From assembly GCF_000805385.1 (NCBI RefSeq), contig NZ_JTJW01000005.1:372001-436000 (forward strand): a DNA stretch of 64,000 nucleotides. The letters run 5' to 3'. The position numbers and the translations under genes were made by a program. Below are positions 36,504 to 44,473 of this stretch, one piece after another. Positions within the stretch are counted from its first letter, which is position 1; each line of letters starts with the position of its first letter. The DNA is from Mycolicibacterium setense. Lineage in GTDB: Bacteria; Actinomycetota; Actinomycetes; Mycobacteriales; Mycobacteriaceae. The notes below the pieces were generated by a model. That model searched no databases. It was not told the origin of the DNA and saw nothing but the letters and a program-made list of their open reading frames with translations.

Positions 36504-37094
36504 ATGGCCCAGCGCACATTGACTTTCACCGGCGACTCGGCCGCAGAACCGGGCACGCGGTCCGATGAGGTGGTGCTGGCGATCTCGCCGGCATTCGCCG
36601 ACTTCTTCAGCCAGACCATCGTCGGACTGTCGCATGCCGACGTGATCCGCGAGATCCTGGCCGGGATCGAGGAGCAGGAGGTTGCGGCGCGCTGCATCCG
36701 GATTCGGCACAGCAGTGACCTGGCGGTGGTGGCGCACACCGGCGCCAAACTTTCCGGATCGGGGATCGGCATCGGGATCCTGTCGCGAGGCACCGCGATG
36801 ATCCACCAGCGCGATCTGCCCCGACTGTCCAGCCTGGAGCTGTTCCCGCAGAGCCCGCTGATGACGTTGGAGACCTACCGCAGCATCGGTTCCAATGCCG
36901 CGCAATACGCGAAAGGCGAGTCGCCCGAGCCGGTTCCGACGCTCAATGATCAGATGGCCCGGCCGCGCTGGCAGGCCAAGGCCGCGCTGCTGCATCTGAA
37001 GGAGACCGAGCAGATCCGCAAGAACGCCCGTCCCATCGAGGTGGTACCGGACTTCGGACAGATCGCCACTGTTCCCGGGGCACTGGGAACCTGA
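36504..37094 (+). CDS. pduD: B12-dependent diol/glycerol dehydratase, medium subunit
   Basis: 196 residues from ATG 36504 with GGAGGT 8 nt upstream. Family blocks include EVVLAISPAFADFFSQTIVG, DVIREILAGIEEQEV, LSGSGIGIGILSRGTAMIHQ and PVPTLNDQMARPRWQAK. Enteric PduD is about 224 residues and begins with an amphipathic encapsulation helix; here the protein starts at MAQRTLTFTGDSAAEPG, without it. This argues for a soluble enzyme outside any microcompartment. Its stop overlaps the ATG of the reactivase gene (TGATG). Confidence 0.94.
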   Translation: MAQRTLTFTGDSAAEPGTRSDEVVLAISPAFADFFSQTIVGLSHADVIREILAGIEEQEVAARCIRIRHSSDLAVVAHTGAKLSGSGIGIGILSRGTAMIHQRDLPRLSSLELFPQSPLMTLETYRSIGSNAAQYAKGESPEPVPTLNDQMARPRWQAKAALLHLKETEQIRKNARPIEVVPDFGQIATVPGALGT

Positions 37095-38959
37095 TGGCAC
37101 AGACCGTTGTCGGTGTCGACATCGGTAATTCGACGACCGAGGCCAGCGCCGCGACGATCGAACCGGACGGAACGGTGCGGTTCCTCGGTGCGGCGCTGAC
37201 CTCGACCACCGGAATCAAGGGCACCACGGACAACGCCGACGGCGTCGCCGAGGCGGTGGCCCGGGCGTTCGATGCCGCCGGACTGCGGCTCGCGCAGTTG
37301 GATGTCGTGCTTCTCAACGAGGCCACGCCGGTCATCAGTGGCCTGGCGATGGAAACGATCACCGAAACCATCATCACCGAGTCGACCATGATCGGCCATG
37401 ATCCGCGCACCCCGGGAGGCCGTGGTCTCGGCGTCGGGGTGACCGTGGCATTCGAGGAGCTGCCCCGGACCCCGTCCGGTGCAGACGTCATCGTGGTGGT
37501 CCCGAAGGGCGTGGATTTCGAGTTGGCCGCGCATGCCATCAATGCCGCCTGTGAGCGCGGGCTGAAGGTGACGGGCGCCATCCTGGGCAACGACGATGCC
37601 GTGCTGGTGGTGAATCGGCTGGCCGCCGTCATCCCGATCATCGACGAGGTGTCGCGAATCGACGCGGTCCCGGTGGGCATGCTCGCGGCCGTCGAGGTCG
37701 CCGGCCCCGGCCAGTCGATCCGTACCCTGTCCAATGCCTACGGTCTGGCGACGATCTTCGATCTCGACGCCGCCGCGACCAAGGTGGTTTCGCCTGTGGC
37801 CCGGGCGCTGACCGGCAACCGGTCCGCGGTCGTCGTGCGTACCCCGGCAGGGGACGTCGCCGACCGCACCATTCCTGTCGGTTCCCTTGCGCTGACGGGT
37901 GACCGGAAACGGGTCGCGGTCGACGTGTCCCGCGGTGCCGTCGAGATCATGGCCGCCGTCGAGAGGGTCAGCCCGTTGGCCGACGTCTCCGGTGAGGCCG
38001 GCACCAATACCGGCGGGATGATCGCCAACGTACGACAGAGCATGGCCGACCTGTCCGGGCACGCGCTGGCCGATGTCCGGATCCAGGATCTGCTCGCCGT
38101 CGACACCTTTGTGCCCCAGGAGGTTCGGGGCGGCGTCGCCGGGGAGGTGGCGCTGGAGAACGCGGTCGCCCTGGCGGCGATGGTGCGCACCAGGGAGAGC
38201 GGCATGCGGGCGGTCGCCGACGCGGTGCGGAGCAGGCTGCGCGCTGCAGGGGCGGACCACGTCGACGTGGTCGTCGGAGGAGTCGAGGCCGAGATGGCTG
38301 TGCTCGGGGCCCTCACCACGCCGGGTACCGACAAGCCTCTGGTGGTACTCGATCTCGGCGGCGGATCCACCGATGCGGCCACGATCGAGGCCGACGGATC
38401 CATCGAGGCGGTGCACCTGGCCGGTGCCGGTGATCTGGTCACCAGGCTGATCGACGCGGAGCTGGGGCTGGGCAATGTGGAGCTGGCCGAGGAGATCAAA
38501 CGGTTTCCGCTGGGCAAGGCCGAGAGTTTCTTTCACGTACGGCTCGAGAACGGAACCGTGCAGTTCTTCGAGAAGCCGTTGCCGACAACGGCGTTCGCCA
38601 GAGTCGTCACGCTCGGGGAGTGCGCCATGAACCCCATCCCCACCCGGCATTCGATGGACCGGATCCGGATCGTACGTCGGGCCGCGAAAGAGCGGGTCTT
38701 CGTCGTCAACGCCCTGCGGGCGCTGAGGGCGATCGCACCCGGCGGTGATCTGCGTCAGATCGGTTTCGTGGTGCTGCTCGGCGGCTGCGCCCTGGATTTC
38801 GAGATTCCCGAGCTGATCGCCGACGCCCTGGCTCCGTACGGAATCGTCTGCGGCACAGGGAACGTACGCGGCACCGACGGGCCCCGTAACGCGGTGGCCA
38901 CCGGTCTGGTGGCGTCTCATGCGGCCGCCCCGCCGGCGGGAGCTTCCGTTGGGGCGTGA
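37094..38959 (+). CDS. pduG: Diol dehydratase reactivase, large ATPase subunit
   Basis: 621 residues. Actin/Hsp70-like ATPase motifs are VGVDIGNSTTEASAATIE (N-terminus) and LVVLDLGGGSTDAATIE (about 420). Other DdrA/PduG landmarks are LTSTTGIKGTTDN, TESTMIGHDPRTPGG and FVPQEVRGGVAGEVA. With the small subunit it exchanges damaged cobalamin in inactivated dehydratase for fresh adenosylcobalamin, using ATP. Its presence shows that this dehydratase suffers mechanism-based inactivation like glycerol/diol dehydratases. It overlaps pduD by one base and pduH by 11 bp. Confidence 0.94.
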   Translation: MAQTVVGVDIGNSTTEASAATIEPDGTVRFLGAALTSTTGIKGTTDNADGVAEAVARAFDAAGLRLAQLDVVLLNEATPVISGLAMETITETIITESTMIGHDPRTPGGRGLGVGVTVAFEELPRTPSGADVIVVVPKGVDFELAAHAINAACERGLKVTGAILGNDDAVLVVNRLAAVIPIIDEVSRIDAVPVGMLAAVEVAGPGQSIRTLSNAYGLATIFDLDAAATKVVSPVARALTGNRSAVVVRTPAGDVADRTIPVGSLALTGDRKRVAVDVSRGAVEIMAAVERVSPLADVSGEAGTNTGGMIANVRQSMADLSGHALADVRIQDLLAVDTFVPQEVRGGVAGEVALENAVALAAMVRTRESGMRAVADAVRSRLRAAGADHVDVVVGGVEAEMAVLGALTTPGTDKPLVVLDLGGGSTDAATIEADGSIEAVHLAGAGDLVTRLIDAELGLGNVELAEEIKRFPLGKAESFFHVRLENGTVQFFEKPLPTTAFARVVTLGECAMNPIPTRHSMDRIRIVRRAAKERVFVVNALRALRAIAPGGDLRQIGFVVLLGGCALDFEIPELIADALAPYGIVCGTGNVRGTDGPRNAVATGLVASHAAAPPAGASVGA

Positions 38960-39356
38960 CGGTGGACAACCCGAACCGCCGGTGATCGTGGTGCTCAGTG
39001 CCGGTGGGCCGCTCGAGCGCGAGGTGGTCGCGGGCATCGAAGAGGAAGGCGTACCGTACGCGGTGCACGCCGCACCCAGCGGTGATACCGAAAGCGCGCT
39101 CTGTGCAACCGATCTGGCGATCGAGGCCGCGCAGCGTTCAACGCTGCAGGTCGGTGTTGGGCTGGGGGTGTCCGGGGATGTCTGCGTGCACCACGCCCGG
39201 CTCACCGGACCCTTGGCGGATCTGACGTCGGGAAGCGCCACCGGGGGCGAAACGGCACGGGCGTTGGGCCATAACGCCGCGCGCATCGTCGTCGGACTGC
39301 CGCTGAAACGAGTCGAATCACGGAGTCCGCGTACTCCAATACCGCGTTTGGGGTAG
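38949..39356 (+). CDS. pduH: Diol dehydratase reactivase, small subunit
   Basis: 135 residues from TTG 38949, preceded by GGGAG at 6 nt and overlapping the pduG stop by 11 bp; an ATG at 38919 is an alternative. Similarity to PduH/DdrB: PPVIVVLSAGGPLEREVVAG, IEEEGVPYAVH, and the C-terminal ALGHNAARIVVGLPLKRVE. PduH folds like the dehydratase medium subunit and swaps with it during reactivation. Normal length is about 125 residues. It is the last gene of the pduECDGH run. Confidence 0.85.
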   Translation: MGRDGGQPEPPVIVVLSAGGPLEREVVAGIEEEGVPYAVHAAPSGDTESALCATDLAIEAAQRSTLQVGVGLGVSGDVCVHHARLTGPLADLTSGSATGGETARALGHNAARIVVGLPLKRVESRSPRTPIPRLG

Positions 39357-39512
39357 ACAGGGCGGCCATCTCCGGAGATACTTCTCTGCAAAGGTTGGGA
39401 AACAGACCTTTAGGTGTGCTAGCTGAAATAGCCACCGCATGTCGGGTCAACCCGTGGCCGGCCAGATGTGCCACTGCCGAATGTAAATGCATTGCCGATA
39501 AAGGAGTTTGAC
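39357..39512 (+). promoter_or_regulatory. Upstream region of the ethanolamine operon
   Basis: This 156-bp gap separates the diol-dehydratase and ethanolamine operons. A perfect 12-bp palindrome, ATCTCCGGAGAT, lies at 39368-39379, 133 bp before the permease start. AATGCATT (39486-39493) is a smaller palindrome near the ribosome site AAAGGAG. A B12 riboswitch was looked for and not found. The 12-bp palindrome is a reasonable operator candidate. Confidence 0.45.
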
Positions 39513-40925
39513 ATGGCGGGTGTGGAAGAGCACCTGGAGAGCGCTGACTATCTGCAGAAGCGTCAGCTCAAATCCGGAAGTGCCGGGTGGTTACTCCTGG
39601 CCGGTTTGGGTGTCAGCTATGTGGTGTCCGGCGACTACTCCGGGTGGAATTTCGGCCTGGCCCAAGGTGGCTTCGGCGGCCTGGCGATCGCGGCGGTGAT
39701 CATCGCCGGCATGTACCTGGCCCTGGTGCTGGGCATGGCCGAGCTGTCCTCGGCGCTGCCGGCGGCCGGTGGCGGGTATACCTTCGCCCGCCGCGCGCTC
39801 GGCCCGTGGGGTGGGTTCGCCACCGGCACAGCGATTCTCATCGAATACTCGATCGCTCCCGCGGCCATCGCCACATTCATCGGGGCCTACGTGGAATCGC
39901 TGGGATTGTTCGGGATCACCAACGGCTGGTGGGTCTATCTCGCCGCCTATGCACTGTTCATCGGCATCCACCTGTCCGGCGTCGGTGAGGCGCTCAAGGT
40001 CATGTTCGTGATCACCGCCATCGCACTGCTGGGCCTGCTGGTGTTCGCGATCGCCGCCGTCGGGCATTTCGACCTGTCCAACCTGACCAACATCGCGGTC
40101 GACGGAGGCGCGGCCGGTGCGTCGGCTCTGCTGCCGCACGGCTACCTGGGGATCTGGGCCGCGATCCCGTTCGCCATCTGGTTCTTCCTCGCGATCGAGG
40201 GCGTGCCGTTGGCCGCTGAGGAAACCGCCAACCCGGAACGCAACGTCCCCCGCGGCATCATCGCCGGGATGGGCGTCCTGCTGGTCACCTGCGCGACCGT
40301 TCTGATCCTGACCACCGGCGCCGGGGGCGCCGAGGAGATGTCGGCGTCGGGTAATCCGCTGGTCGAGGCGCTCGGGCAGGGCACCGCGGCCAAGCTGGTC
40401 AACTACATCGGGCTGGCCGGCCTGATCGCGAGCTTCTTCTCGATCATCTACGCGTACTCGCGCCAATTGTTCGCCCTGTCGAGGGCCGGATATCTGCCCA
40501 AGGCACTGTCGGTGACCAACGCCCGCAAGGCGCCGACGCTGGCGCTGATCATCCCCGGCATCATCGGCTTCCTGCTGTCGCTCACCGGCAAGGGCGATCT
40601 GCTCTTGAACATGGCGGTCTTCGGTGCCGCGGTGAGCTACGTGCTGATGATGACGAGCCACATCGTGCTGCGCATCCGCGAGCCCGAGATGCCGCGGCCG
40701 TACCGGACCCCTGGAGGCGCGATCACCACCGGAATCGCGCTCGTGATAGCGGTTTTCGCGGTCATCGCGACCTTCCTGGTCAACCCCGTGGCCGCCGGTC
40801 TGTGTCTGGCTGTGTTCGCCGTGTTCATGCTCTACTTCGCGGTCTACAGCCGTCACCGTCTGGTCGCCAACTCGCCCGATGAAGAGTTCGCGGTGCTCGC
40901 GGCAGCGGAGGATGCCCTGAAATGA
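39513..40925 (+). CDS. Ethanolamine permease (APC superfamily)
   Basis: 470 residues from ATG 39513 with AAAGGAG upstream. About twelve membrane helices. Family landmarks are the N-terminal SAGWLLLAGLGVSYVVSGDYSG, ELSSALPAAGGGYTFARRAL and the loop EGVPLAAEETANPERNVPRG. This matches the ethanolamine permease (Eat) branch of amino-acid/polyamine transporters. It is overlapped by eutB (ATGA), so import and degradation of ethanolamine are co-expressed. An amino-acid substrate is less likely given that context. Confidence 0.9.
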   Translation: MAGVEEHLESADYLQKRQLKSGSAGWLLLAGLGVSYVVSGDYSGWNFGLAQGGFGGLAIAAVIIAGMYLALVLGMAELSSALPAAGGGYTFARRALGPWGGFATGTAILIEYSIAPAAIATFIGAYVESLGLFGITNGWWVYLAAYALFIGIHLSGVGEALKVMFVITAIALLGLLVFAIAAVGHFDLSNLTNIAVDGGAAGASALLPHGYLGIWAAIPFAIWFFLAIEGVPLAAEETANPERNVPRGIIAGMGVLLVTCATVLILTTGAGGAEEMSASGNPLVEALGQGTAAKLVNYIGLAGLIASFFSIIYAYSRQLFALSRAGYLPKALSVTNARKAPTLALIIPGIIGFLLSLTGKGDLLLNMAVFGAAVSYVLMMTSHIVLRIREPEMPRPYRTPGGAITTGIALVIAVFAVIATFLVNPVAAGLCLAVFAVFMLYFAVYSRHRLVANSPDEEFAVLAAAEDALK

Positions 40926-42337
40926 AGTACCACCAGCAGGTTTCGGGGGTGACCTACAGCTTCGACGGTCTGGTCGAGGTGATGGCCAAGGCCACCCCGC
41001 TGCGCTCCGGCGATCAACTCGCCGGCTGCGCGGCCGAGCACGATGGTGAACGCGCCGCGGCCGCCTGGGTGCTCGCGGACCTGCCGTTGGACACCTTCCT
41101 CAACGAGGAACTGGTGCCCTACGACACCGACGAGGTCACCCGGCTGATCATGGACAGCCATGACCGCCAAGCCTTTTCGGAGATCTCGCACTTGACCGTC
41201 GGCGGGCTGCGGGACTGGCTGATGGACACCGCGGCCCATGACCACAGTGCTGAGCGGCTGGCCGCCGTCGCCCCGGGGCTGACCCCGGAAATGGTTGCGG
41301 CGGTCAGCAAGATCATGCGCAACCAAGATCTGATCGCGGTGTCGGCGGCCGCCGAGGTGACCGCGGCGTTCCGAACCACCGTGGGCGCCCGCGGCACCTT
41401 GGCCACCCGGCTGCAGCCCAACCACCCGACCGACGATCCGCGAGGCATCGCCGCGGCGGTGCTCGACGGGCTGCTGCTGGGCTGCGGTGACGCGGTGATC
41501 GGGATCAATCCGGCCACCGATTCGCCGCAGGCCACCGCGGACCTGCTCTATCTGCTCGATTCGATCCGCACGCGCTACGACATCCCCGCCCAGTCCTGCG
41601 TGTTGTCCCACGTCACCACCACGATCGGGCTGGTGGAGGCCGGGGCGCCGGTGGACCTGATGTTCCAGTCCGTGGCGGGCACCGAGGGCGCCAACTCCGC
41701 GTTCGGGGTGAACCTGCAATTGCTGCGGGAGGGCAACGAGGCGGCGCGCAGCCTGGGCCGCGGCACCGTCGGCAACAACGTCATGTACCTGGAGACCGGG
41801 CAGGGCTCGGTGCTCAGTTCCGGCACGCACCTGGGTGTCGGCGGCAAACCCGTGGATCAGCAGACCCTGGAGACCAGGGCCTACGCGGTGGCCCGCGATC
41901 TTGAGCCCCTGCTGGTCAACACCGTCGTCGGGTTCATCGGGCCCGAGTACCTCTACGACGGCAAGCAGATCATCCGGGCCGGTCTCGAAGATCACTTCTG
42001 CGGCAAGTTGCTCGGTCTGCCGATGGGCGTCGATGTCTGCTACACCAATCACGCCGAGGCCGACCAGAACGACATGGACACTTTGCTGACGTTGTTGGCC
42101 GCGGCGGGAGTGGCATTCGTCATCACCGTGCCGGGCGCCGACGACGTGATGCTCGGCTACCAGAGCCTGTCGTTCCACGACGTGCTGACCACGCGGCGCA
42201 CGCTGGGCCTGCGGCCCGCCGCCGAGTTCGAGGTGTGGCTGCGCAGCGTCGGCATGGTGGACGACTCGGGCAAGCTGACCCCGTTCGACCTCGAGCGTTC
42301 GGTGCTGCGGTCGCTGACTTCCGCGGAGCCGTCATGA
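40922..42337 (+). CDS. eutB: Ethanolamine ammonia-lyase, large subunit
   Basis: 471 residues (MKYHQQVSGVTYSFDGLVEV), close to the 453 of E. coli EutB. Conserved blocks are LAGCAAEHDGERAAAAWVLA, LQPNHPTDDPRGIAAAVLDG, GCGDAVIGINPATDSPQ, FQSVAGTEGANSAFGVNL and LETGQGSVLSSGTHLGVGG. With EutC and adenosylcobalamin it cleaves ethanolamine to acetaldehyde and ammonia. Translation is coupled to the permease (ATGA) and to eutC (ATGA). A cytosolic enzyme: no microcompartment gene nearby. Confidence 0.96.
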   Translation: MKYHQQVSGVTYSFDGLVEVMAKATPLRSGDQLAGCAAEHDGERAAAAWVLADLPLDTFLNEELVPYDTDEVTRLIMDSHDRQAFSEISHLTVGGLRDWLMDTAAHDHSAERLAAVAPGLTPEMVAAVSKIMRNQDLIAVSAAAEVTAAFRTTVGARGTLATRLQPNHPTDDPRGIAAAVLDGLLLGCGDAVIGINPATDSPQATADLLYLLDSIRTRYDIPAQSCVLSHVTTTIGLVEAGAPVDLMFQSVAGTEGANSAFGVNLQLLREGNEAARSLGRGTVGNNVMYLETGQGSVLSSGTHLGVGGKPVDQQTLETRAYAVARDLEPLLVNTVVGFIGPEYLYDGKQIIRAGLEDHFCGKLLGLPMGVDVCYTNHAEADQNDMDTLLTLLAAAGVAFVITVPGADDVMLGYQSLSFHDVLTTRRTLGLRPAAEFEVWLRSVGMVDDSGKLTPFDLERSVLRSLTSAEPS

Positions 42338-43107
42338 GCCCCAATGAGGTTGCAGTTCAAGAGTTCTGGGACGAGTTGCGCAAGACGACCCAGGCCAGGA
42401 TCGGGCTGGGCCGGGCCGGCAACGCGCTGCCGACCCGCCGGGTGCTCGAGCTGGCGGCGGCGCATGCCGCAGCCCGCGATGCCGTGCACGTGCCGTTGGA
42501 CACCGATCAACTGGTGACGGCTGTCCGCAACGTGGGTATCGGTGAACCGACCGTGGTGACCAGCCGGGCTACCTCACGCGACGAGTATCTGCGCCGGCCC
42601 GATCTGGGCCGCGAGCCCGCCGAGGACATGGCCGTGCCCGACACCCCGGCCGACATCGGTTTCGTACTCGCCGACGGGTTGTCGCCGACCGCACTGGACC
42701 GTCACGGCGCGACCCTGCTCGCGGCGTTGGTGGAACAACTGAAGGACCGCTACACCTTGGCCCCGCCGGTGATCGCGACGCAGGCCCGCGTCGCGCTCGG
42801 TGATCACATAGGAGCACGGGCGCACATGCGGACGGTGCTCGTCGTGATCGGGGAGCGGCCCGGCCTGAGCGTCGCGGACAGCCTCGGCATCTACCTCACC
42901 CACCTGCCGATGCCCGGGCGCACCGACGCCGACCGCAACTGCATCTCCAACATCCACCCGCCCGACGGCCTCGGCTATGCCGAAGCCGCCCGGGTGGCGG
43001 CCGGACTGGTCGACGGTGCGCTGGCGCTGGGCCGCTCCGGCGTCGACCTGAAGGACACGTCACGGACCTCGGCGCTCGGCACCCCGGGCCTCGCCGAACT
43101 GACCTGA
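42334..43107 (+). CDS. eutC: Ethanolamine ammonia-lyase, small subunit
   Basis: 257 residues from ATG 42334, overlapping the eutB stop by 4 bp. EutC landmarks are TQARIGLGRAGNALPTRRVL, SRDEYLRRPDLGR, FVLADGLSPTALDRHG, VLVVIGERPGLSVADSLGIY and DADRNCISNIHPPDGLGY. The small subunit contributes to the cobalamin site. E. coli EutC has about 295 residues with an N-terminal targeting extension that is shorter here, consistent with a non-compartment enzyme. No eutA reactivase is visible; PduG/PduH might substitute, which is a guess. Confidence 0.94.
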   Translation: MSPNEVAVQEFWDELRKTTQARIGLGRAGNALPTRRVLELAAAHAAARDAVHVPLDTDQLVTAVRNVGIGEPTVVTSRATSRDEYLRRPDLGREPAEDMAVPDTPADIGFVLADGLSPTALDRHGATLLAALVEQLKDRYTLAPPVIATQARVALGDHIGARAHMRTVLVVIGERPGLSVADSLGIYLTHLPMPGRTDADRNCISNIHPPDGLGYAEAARVAAGLVDGALALGRSGVDLKDTSRTSALGTPGLAELT

Positions 43108-43128
43108 ACCCACCAGACAGGAACCTTG

Positions 43129-44412
43129 ATGACCTCACGTGCACCGTTGTCCCTACTCGTCGCCGCGGTGACCGCGGTGCTGACCATCGCCGGGTGCGGC
43201 TCGAGCGCCGAGTCGACGCAGTCGTCGGGCAGCTCCGAGAAGCCCGCCGCCGACTGTCGCACGCTGGCGGAGAACCCCGGTTGGTACGGCGACAACCGGG
43301 ACCGGATCGACGCGATGCTCGCCGAGCTGGGAACCTGCGGGGCCAACGGATCGGTGGGCGACGGCGCACCGCTGGCGCTGTTCGACTGGGACAACACCGT
43401 GGTCAAGAACGACATCGGTGATGCGACGTTCTTCTGGATGGTGCGCAACGGCAAGCTGCGGGCGCCCGCAGGCGGTGACTGGTCGTCCACGAGCCCGTAC
43501 CTCACCCCGCAGGCCGCGGCGGCACTGTCCAAGGCGTGCGCCGCTGCCACTCCCGGCCAGCCGATGCCGACCAACACCGACCTCGGCTGCGCCGACGAAC
43601 TGCTGTCGGTCTACACCGACGGGGAGACGCGCGCGGATGAGCCGGCATTCGCCGGGTTCAACGCCCGCCGGTTCGAGCCGTCGTACGCCTGGGCCGCACA
43701 GATGCTGGCCGGCTGGCACGAATCCGAGCTGACCGGTTTTGCCGAGGCCGCCCGCAAGGAGAACCTCGACGCACCCGAGGGCACCGAGCAGAAGGTCGGC
43801 AGCGGTGAGGAGACCGGCTGGGTGCGCTACTACCCGCAGATGCGGGATCTGGTGGAAACCTTGCGCGCCAACGGTTTCGACGTTCGTGTCATCTCCGCTT
43901 CGGCGGAGCCGGTGGTTCGGGTGTGGGCGGCCGACCTCGGATTCACCCCCGACAAGGTGATGGGCGTGCGGACCGAACGTGACGGTGACGTGCTCACCTC
44001 CAAACTGGTGCCGTGCGGGGGCGAGACGGCCATTCCATACATCGAGGGCAAGCGGTGCCGGGTGAACGACGAAGTCTTCGGCGTCAAGGGGCCCGCCGCG
44101 TTCGAGCAGCAGGCGGAGCCCAAACGCGCGGCCTTCGGCGCCGGGGACTCCGACACCGACGTCACGTTCCTCACCGATGCCACCGCTCTGCGCCTGGTGC
44201 TCAACCGCAACAAGACCGAGTTGATGTGCTCGGCCTACGACAACTCGGACGGGCGCTGGCTGGTGAATCCGATGTTCATCGAGCCGAAGAAGAAGCAGGG
44301 CGAGCCCTACGAATGCACGACCGAGGGCTACATCGAGCCGAGCGGCAAGGAAGCGCCGCTGCACCGGGCCGACGGCAGCGTCGTGCCCGATCAGGAGGAC
44401 CGGGTTTCCTAG
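43129..44412 (+). CDS. HAD-family lipoprotein phosphatase (phosphorylcholine/phosphoethanolamine phosphatase-like)
   Basis: 427 residues from ATG 43129 with AGG 7 nt upstream. The signal peptide ends in a lipobox (LTIAGC, Cys23), so it is a surface lipoprotein. HAD motif I is ALFDWDNTVVKND and motifs III/IV appear in AAFGAGDSDTDVTFL. The insert and overall layout resemble PchP-type phosphorylcholine phosphatases and related phosphoserine phosphatases. It is 21 bp after eutC and probably in the same operon. A role in releasing ethanolamine from phosphoethanolamine outside the cell is a plausible inference. Confidence 0.8.
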   Translation: MTSRAPLSLLVAAVTAVLTIAGCGSSAESTQSSGSSEKPAADCRTLAENPGWYGDNRDRIDAMLAELGTCGANGSVGDGAPLALFDWDNTVVKNDIGDATFFWMVRNGKLRAPAGGDWSSTSPYLTPQAAAALSKACAAATPGQPMPTNTDLGCADELLSVYTDGETRADEPAFAGFNARRFEPSYAWAAQMLAGWHESELTGFAEAARKENLDAPEGTEQKVGSGEETGWVRYYPQMRDLVETLRANGFDVRVISASAEPVVRVWAADLGFTPDKVMGVRTERDGDVLTSKLVPCGGETAIPYIEGKRCRVNDEVFGVKGPAAFEQQAEPKRAAFGAGDSDTDVTFLTDATALRLVLNRNKTELMCSAYDNSDGRWLVNPMFIEPKKKQGEPYECTTEGYIEPSGKEAPLHRADGSVVPDQEDRVS

Positions 44413-44416
44413 TGGT

Positions 44417-44473
44417 CGAGCGTTGGCTTGTGTGCGATATTTCTCGAAGAACTCGCACACAAGCCCACGCTCG
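44417..44473. repeat. Hairpin element, copy B
   Basis: Arms of 21 nt (44417-44437 and 44453-44473; one mismatch) enclose a 15-nt loop whose TTCT/AGAA can form an apical stem. The left arm starts 4 bp after the HAD gene stop, and the right arm ends exactly where the DUF559 stop codon begins (44474). It could end both convergent transcripts. Copies B and C share almost the same sequence, including 14 of 15 loop positions. Confidence 0.88.

Noticed and set aside
36950..39391. An 813-codon open frame on the minus strand
   Set aside because: It is a shadow of the reactivase gene pduG; the product is low-complexity Arg/Gly/Asp-rich.
39385..39500. Possible cobalamin riboswitch before the ethanolamine operon (GGGAA followed about 70 nt later by GCCACTG)
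   Set aside because: The rest of the conserved core (CCGGTG-type helix, the AGYCAGRAGACC box after GCCACTG) is absent, and only about 45 nt remain before the start codon.
34352..43107. Microcompartment (BMC) operon
   Set aside because: No shell protein genes, no signature phosphotransacylase or CoA-acylating aldehyde dehydrogenase, and no encapsulation peptides on PduD or PduE.
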